From Prevotella sp. (GTDB lineage: Bacteria > Bacteroidota > Bacteroidia > Bacteroidales > Bacteroidaceae): DNA of 6,382 bases. Location: assembly GCA_017424205.1 (NCBI GenBank), contig JAFPAS010000017.1:1-6382 (forward strand), read 5' to 3'. Position numbers and translations under genes: made by a program. Of this stretch, positions 5,782-6,382 are shown piece after piece (positions within the stretch are counted from its first letter, which is position 1; each line of letters starts with the position of its first letter). The notes under the pieces are model-generated. The model saw only the letters and a program-made list of their open reading frames with translations, was not told the origin of the DNA and did no database searches.

Positions 5782-5808
5782 AAAAAACGCCGATTTCATC
5801 GGGGTTTT
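5782..5808 (-). terminator. Intrinsic terminator of argB
   Basis: An 11-bp stem with one G-G mismatch joins 5784-5794 and 5798-5808 around the loop TTC. On the minus strand the core is CCCCGAT-GAA-ATCGGCG followed by TTTTTT (5787-5782). It begins one base after the argB stop codon at 5812-5810, so there is almost no 3' UTR. Confidence 0.88.
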
Positions 5809-5809
5809 C

Positions 5810-6382
5810 TTACAGTTTTATGACTGTTCCGTCAGTGCCGTTGATGGCAGAGGCGAGTGTAATTACCACCTTCTTCACGCCAGCATTGAGGGCATTGAGG
5901 GCATTTTCAATCTTCGGAAGCATGCCTCCTGAGATAGTTCCGTCAGCCTTGTAGTGCTCGAAGAGTTCGGGTGTTATGAGCGGAATGACAGAGTTGTCGT
6001 CGTCAGGATTGCTCAGTACGCCGCGCTTCTCAAACGAGAATATCAGCGTGACATCATGCTCCTGTGCGATGGCCTTTGCTGTTTCTGACGCCATGGTATC
6101 GGCATTAGTGTTAAGAATATTGCCTTTTCCGTCGTGTGTCAGCGGCGCCACGACCGGTGTTATGCCCTGTTCGAGGAGCATAGCGAGAGTGTTTCCGTCA
6201 GCATAGTCCACATCACCGACGAATCCGAAGTCAATCATACGCTCCTCACCATCTACGTTCATCTTTTTCAGCGGACGGCGATGCGAGCGCAGTATGTTCA
6301 TGTCAGCACCTGTCAGTCCGACAGCATTGACACCTTCAGCCTGCAGGAGAGCCACGATGTGCTTGTTGACAAGTCCGCCATA
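5810..6382 (-). CDS. argB: Acetylglutamate kinase ArgB (partial, N-terminus beyond window)
   Basis: The frame is open from the right edge and gives the last 190 residues; about 65-70 N-terminal residues, including the glycine-rich phosphate loop, lie outside. The visible part starts YGGLVNKHIVALLQ, so the GTG at 6355 is an internal codon and not a start. Family marks are LTGADMN, FGFVGDVD, a PLTHDGKGNILNTNAD segment that contributes to substrate and nucleotide binding, and ISGGMLPKIENALNALNAGV near the C-terminus. ArgB phosphorylates N-acetylglutamate in the second step of arginine synthesis. Bacteroides relatives use succinylated intermediates for later steps, so N-succinylglutamate may be the substrate here; the sequence alone does not settle this. 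It is cytoplasmic. A terminator follows at once, separating it from the sigma factor. Confidence 0.95.
   Translation of the reverse strand, partial: YGGLVNKHIVALLQAEGVNAVGLTGADMNILRSHRRPLKKMNVDGEERMIDFGFVGDVDYADGNTLAMLLEQGITPVVAPLTHDGKGNILNTNADTMASETAKAIAQEHDVTLIFSFEKRGVLSNPDDDNSVIPLITPELFEHYKADGTISGGMLPKIENALNALNAGVKKVVITLASAINGTDGTVIKL

Noticed and set aside
5743..5783. A GGAAC sequence upstream of the sigma gene as a possible autoregulatory ECF -35 box.
   Set aside because: No CGTC-like -10 element occurs at 15-17 bases from it, so the pair needed for an ECF promoter is missing.

Overview
The window looks like a chromosomal segment of a member of the Bacteroidales, most likely Prevotellaceae or a close relative. 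Four things suggest this. The genes have almost no Shine-Dalgarno sequences. Several intergenic regions carry close matches to the Bacteroidetes -7 promoter box TAnnTTTG. The ECF sigma factor and the small membrane protein after it are of the Bacteroidetes type. The ArgB, CoaD and YbeY sequences also resemble those of this phylum. The assignment comes from remembered family features and was not searched. All convincing genes lie on the minus strand, so they are read from right to left.

Right to left along transcription: (1) 6382-5810 is the C-terminal two thirds of acetylglutamate kinase (argB), closed by an intrinsic terminator that starts at its stop codon. (2) 5742-5182 is an ECF-type sigma-70 factor. 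(3) 5181-4818 is an AT-rich 364-base gap holding a housekeeping-type -7 box, a very short ORF and a hairpin that overlaps an ECF-type promoter. (4) 4817-4350 is a small single-pass membrane protein, the probable regulatory partner of the sigma factor. (5) 4349-3915 is a non-coding stretch rich in inverted repeats that ends with the ruvB promoter. (6) 3914-1932 is a probable operon ruvB-coaD-ybeY (Holliday junction motor, CoA biosynthesis, rRNA-processing RNase). Its coaD-ybeY gap is bridged exactly by a 27-codon ORF overlapping both neighbours. The operon ends at a strong terminator at 1789-1738. (7) 1737-1280 is a non-coding upstream region with dyads and four copies of ATGGCAAA. (8) 1279-1 is the N-terminal 426 codons of a secreted sialate O-acetylesterase-family SGNH hydrolase.

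Most of the window is ordinary core-genome content. The parts worth a second look are regulatory: the split sigma / membrane-protein pair with its hairpin-promoter overlap, the coupled mini-ORF in the ruvB operon, and the repeat-rich region upstream of the esterase. I saw no mobile element, CRISPR array, tRNA or rRNA, and no clear new multi-gene system.
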